From Alphaproteobacteria bacterium (GTDB lineage Bacteria; Pseudomonadota; Alphaproteobacteria; JAAXGF01): DNA of 9,135 nucleotides. How positions within the stretch are numbered: position 1 is the first letter of the stretch; every line of letters begins with the position of its first letter. Below, in pieces: positions 6,263-9,135 of the stretch. The stretch spans positions 1 through 9,135 of the forward strand of contig JAAXGF010000092.1 in the NCBI GenBank assembly GCA_012267605.1, in the 5' to 3' direction. The translations under genes and the position numbers were made by a program. The notes under the pieces are model-generated. The model saw only the letters and a list, made by a program, of their open reading frames with translations. It was not told the DNA's origin and did no database searches.

Positions 6263-7726
6263 ATGGCGTATCGCGAAGCCTTGACCTTCGACGATGTGTT
6301 GATCGTTCCGGCGGTGTCTGAGGTATTGCCGGGCAGCGCGGACACGCGCACGCGTCTAACACGCGAGCTTGAACTCGGTATTCCGATCATTTCATCGGCC
6401 ATGGATACGGTGACCGAAAGCGGTTTGGCGATTGCCATGGCGCAGGCGGGCGGCATGGGCGTCATTCACCGAAACATGTCCATTTCGGCCCAGGCGGATG
6501 AAGTGCGTAAAGTCAAGAAGTTTGAATCGGGCATGGTGGTTAACCCGGTCACCATGGGCCCTGAAAAATCTTTGGCCGACGCCTTGTTCCTAATGTCAAC
6601 TCACGCGATTTCCGGAATTCCCGTTGTCGAGAATTCGGGCGGTAAATTGGTGGGTATTTTGACCAATCGGGACGTACGTTTTGCTACTGAAAAAGATACG
6701 CCGGTTAGTGAATTGATGACCGAAACAAACCTTGTGACCGTGCGAGATGGGGTAGATCGCGAGGAGGCGAAACGGCTTCTGCACAAGCACCGTATCGAGA
6801 AGCTCTTGGTCGTTGACGAATCCTATCGATGTATTGGATTGGTCACGGTGAAGGACATCGAAAAGGCCCAGCGTTTTCCTCACGCGTGCAAGGACGGTCA
6901 GGGCCGCCTCCGAGCGGCCGCTGCGACCGGTGTCGGTCACGAGGGAATAGACCGTGCCCAGGCGTTGCTCGACGCCGAGGTGGATGTTGTGGTCGTCGAC
7001 ACGGCTCATGGTCATTCGCGCGACGTGTTGGCGGCCATCGATCGGGTAAAATCGCTGAGCAATCATGCCCAAGTGTTGGCAGGCAATGTGGCCACAGCAG
7101 AGGGCGCGCGGGCTCTAATCGACTCTGGTGCCGACGCCGTGAAGGTCGGTATCGGGCCAGGGTCGATCTGTACCACCCGAATCGTCGCCGGCGTGGGTGT
7201 TCCGCAGCTCAGTGCCGTCTTAGATGTCGTCGACGAATGCCGTAAGGCAAATATTCCTGTCGTTGCCGACGGCGGTATCAAAGATTCGGGCGATTTAGCC
7301 AAGGCAGTTGCGGCGGGTGCCGACTGTGCCATGATCGGATCATTGTTCGCGGGAACCGACGAGAGTCCCGGTGAGGTATACCTGTACCAGGGCCGTTCGT
7401 ATAAGGCCTATCGCGGCATGGGATCCCTTGGCGCTATGGAAAGGGGGTCGGCTGACCGATATTTTCAACAAGACATTACTGAAAGCGTGAAATTCGTGCC
7501 GGAGGGAGTTGAGGGTCAGGTGCCTTATCGCGGACCGGTGGCCAACGTCATTCACCAGTTGGTCGGCGGTTTGCGTGCGGCGATGGGTTACACTGGGAAC
7601 CGCAGCGTCTCTGATATGCAGCGAAATTGCGAGTTTCGCCGGATATCAACGGCTGGCGTGCGGGAAAGTCACGTGCATGACATTTCGATTACGCGGGAAG
7701 CGCCAAATTATCGCCCGATCGATTGA
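6263..7726 (+). CDS. guaB: Inosine-5'-monophosphate dehydrogenase
   Basis: Catalyses the NAD-dependent oxidation of IMP to XMP, the committed step of GMP synthesis, as a cytoplasmic homotetramer. At 487 aa it is essentially the same length as E. coli GuaB. The N-terminal barrel part includes LTFDDVLIVPA (7-17) and SSAMDTVTE (44-52). A pair of CBS domains is inserted at about 93-205, with GILTNRDVRF and VTVKDIEKA. The catalytic loop GIGPGSICTTR (297-306) contains the nucleophile Cys303. The NAD and IMP sites follow (VVADGGIKDSGDLAKA, GTDESPGE), then the mobile flap (YRGMGSLGAM, RGSADRYFQQ) and GGLRAAMGYTG. The ATG at 6263 is preceded by GAGG at 6255-6258, 4 nt away. guaA follows after 51 nt on the same strand, so both enzymes of the IMP-to-GMP branch are probably co-transcribed. 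The frame is intact. Confidence 0.98.
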   Translation: MAYREALTFDDVLIVPAVSEVLPGSADTRTRLTRELELGIPIISSAMDTVTESGLAIAMAQAGGMGVIHRNMSISAQADEVRKVKKFESGMVVNPVTMGPEKSLADALFLMSTHAISGIPVVENSGGKLVGILTNRDVRFATEKDTPVSELMTETNLVTVRDGVDREEAKRLLHKHRIEKLLVVDESYRCIGLVTVKDIEKAQRFPHACKDGQGRLRAAAATGVGHEGIDRAQALLDAEVDVVVVDTAHGHSRDVLAAIDRVKSLSNHAQVLAGNVATAEGARALIDSGADAVKVGIGPGSICTTRIVAGVGVPQLSAVLDVVDECRKANIPVVADGGIKDSGDLAKAVAAGADCAMIGSLFAGTDESPGEVYLYQGRSYKAYRGMGSLGAMERGSADRYFQQDITESVKFVPEGVEGQVPYRGPVANVIHQLVGGLRAAMGYTGNRSVSDMQRNCEFRRISTAGVRESHVHDISITREAPNYRPID

Positions 7727-7777
7727 CTTGGTGACGATGCGGGTGGCTTCGTTCCTCTTGCCATTTCGGCACAAAGG

Positions 7778-9135
7778 ATGACCGAAACCGCACTGATCCT
7801 AGATTTCGGTTCCCAAACCACACAGCTAATAGCACGGCGAATTCGCGAAGCTGGCGTCTATTGTGAAATCCGACCATGGTCGATGGCTGACGCGGAAATC
7901 TCGGAAATGTCGCCAAGGGCGATTGTGTTGTCAGGTGGCCCCGCTTCAACGACGCACCATGCCGCGCCCGAGGTGCCAGCGGCCGTATTTACATTGGGCG
8001 TGCCAGTTCTGGGCATTTGTTATGGTCAGCAGGCAATGTGTGCGGCGCTCGGTGGACGAGTTGGCGTGGCGGAGCGGCGTGAATTCGGCCGTGCCCATAT
8101 CGATATCGTGGCGGAGTGCCCAATCTTCGATGGATTTTGGCGGTCGGGTGGAAGCGAGCAGGTGTGGATGAGCCACGGCGATCACGTAGCTAGCTTGCCT
8201 TCCGGATTCCGCGCCGTCGCAACCAGCGAAGGCGCGCCGTTCGCAGTGATCGCCGATGCAAAACGGCGATTCTACGGCTTGCAATTCCACCCCGAGGTGA
8301 GCCACACGCCGTTGGGCGCCCAATTGCTTAGGAGTTTCGTACGGGACGTCGCGGGGTGCCGCGGAGACTGGACAATGGCGTCTTTTCACCACCGCGCTAT
8401 CGCAAAAATTCGCGACCAAGTGGGGGATGGACGGGTAATTTGTGGCCTATCGGGTGGGGTTGATTCGTCGGTTGTTGCCGTTCTCCTGCACGAAGCAATC
8501 GGAGATCGCCTCACTTGTGTGTTCGTTGACACTGGCTTGCTGCGTGCCGGAGAAGCGGAGCAAGTGGTATCCGTATTTCGCGATCGCTTCAATATTCCCC
8601 TTGTACATCGAGACGCAAGTGCCGAATTTATTTCGAAGCTGGCCGGTGTGACCGACCCCGAGGCCAAGCGTAAGATCATCGGCGCAACGTTTATCGATAT
8701 CTTTGACCACGAGGCTCGGGAAGCCAGGGGGGCCGACTTTCTGGCCCAAGGCACCTTGTACCCGGATGTCATCGAATCGGTGTCTCCTGCGGGTGGTCCG
8801 AGCGTGATGATCAAGTCCCACCACAATGTTGGTGGTTTGCCCGAACGCATGAATCTCAAACTCGTCGAACCTTTGCGCGAGTTGTTCAAGGACGAGGTGC
8901 GTGCTCTCGGTCGAGAGCTTCAGGTGCCCGAGGAGTTTGTCGGTAGACACCCTTTTCCCGGCCCTGGCCTGGCCATCCGCATTCCCGGCGAGGTTACTGA
9001 GGAAAAACTGGCAATCTTGAGGAATGCGGACTCGATTTTTCTCGACGAAATCCACAAGGCTGGGCTCTACGACGAGATCTGGCAAGCCCTCGCAGTGTTG
9101 TTGCCGGTGCGCAGCGTCGGCGTGATGGGCGACGA
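7778..9135 (+). CDS. guaA: GMP synthase (glutamine-hydrolysing); 3' end beyond right edge
   Basis: Converts XMP to GMP using ATP and glutamine, directly after the GuaB step. The visible 452 codons are open to the edge; the usual length is about 520 aa, so roughly the last 65-70 residues are missing. It has an N-terminal class I glutamine amidotransferase domain with LILDFGSQ (6-13), nucleophile Cys81 in GICYGQQ, and His171/Glu173 in QFHPEVSHT. The ATP-pyrophosphatase domain follows with the PP-loop SGGVDSS at 225-231, then QGTLYPDVIES and KSHHNVGGLP. The start of the dimerisation domain is HPFPGPGLAIR and PVRSVGVMGD. I chose ATG 7778 because homologues begin a few residues before the ILDFGSQ motif and no other ATG/GTG/TTG lies between it and the in-frame stop at 7724-7726. 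AAAGG abuts the ATG too closely to be a standard Shine-Dalgarno. guaB and guaA are often separated by other genes in alphaproteobacteria; here they are adjacent. Confidence 0.97.
   Translation, partial: MTETALILDFGSQTTQLIARRIREAGVYCEIRPWSMADAEISEMSPRAIVLSGGPASTTHHAAPEVPAAVFTLGVPVLGICYGQQAMCAALGGRVGVAERREFGRAHIDIVAECPIFDGFWRSGGSEQVWMSHGDHVASLPSGFRAVATSEGAPFAVIADAKRRFYGLQFHPEVSHTPLGAQLLRSFVRDVAGCRGDWTMASFHHRAIAKIRDQVGDGRVICGLSGGVDSSVVAVLLHEAIGDRLTCVFVDTGLLRAGEAEQVVSVFRDRFNIPLVHRDASAEFISKLAGVTDPEAKRKIIGATFIDIFDHEAREARGADFLAQGTLYPDVIESVSPAGGPSVMIKSHHNVGGLPERMNLKLVEPLRELFKDEVRALGRELQVPEEFVGRHPFPGPGLAIRIPGEVTEEKLAILRNADSIFLDEIHKAGLYDEIWQALAVLLPVRSVGVMGD

Noticed and set aside
6829..7245. Plus-strand open frame inside guaB
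   Set aside because: Arg/Gly/Cys-rich shadow of the guaB coding sequence, with no ribosome site or family resemblance.

Overview
The window looks like chromosomal DNA of a moderate-GC alphaproteobacterium. The IMP dehydrogenase reads like alphaproteobacterial homologues throughout, and the order Ppx/GppA phosphatase, RlmE, guaB is familiar from that class. This assignment comes from remembered family patterns, not a search. No tRNA, rRNA, IS element, CRISPR array or long repeat was seen.

Left half (1 to about 4358): one side of an exosortase A (XrtA/PEP-CTERM, EPS-type) accessory locus. On the minus strand, running off the left edge, is the N-terminal half of an AMP-forming acyl-CoA ligase of the exosortase-A-associated type. 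After a roughly 500-bp divergent intergenic region come four plus-strand genes: an acyl carrier protein, 'hydrolase 2', 'hydrolase 1' and a CelD/FemAB-like GNAT acyltransferase. The first three overlap or abut and look translationally coupled; the fourth follows after 40 nt. Together they suggest a small carrier-protein pathway: the ligase activates an acid, the ACP may carry it, the alpha/beta hydrolases process or edit it, and the GNAT enzyme may transfer it to a sugar or other acceptor. The chemistry of this set is, to my knowledge, undescribed. No exosortase, PEP-CTERM substrate or PLP-dependent decarboxylase lies inside the window.

Right half (about 4444 to 9135): housekeeping genes, all on the plus strand. 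They are a Ppx/GppA phosphatase, rlmE (23S rRNA 2'-O-methyltransferase), guaB (IMP dehydrogenase) and guaA (GMP synthase, cut by the right edge). guaB and guaA are consecutive steps from IMP to GMP. A plausible sigma-70 promoter overlapped by a perfect 7-bp inverted repeat lies in front of guaB.

The most striking anomaly is that three genes (hydrolase 2, hydrolase 1, Ppx/GppA) each carry one frame break, and each is repaired by adding back a single base. The two hydrolase breaks can both be repaired by changing GCTA to GCCTA, and the phosphatase break by lengthening an A6 run to A7. The remaining genes are intact. This pattern fits systematic one-base deletion errors in the assembly at least as well as real gene decay, so the three genes are described both as they stand and as restored.
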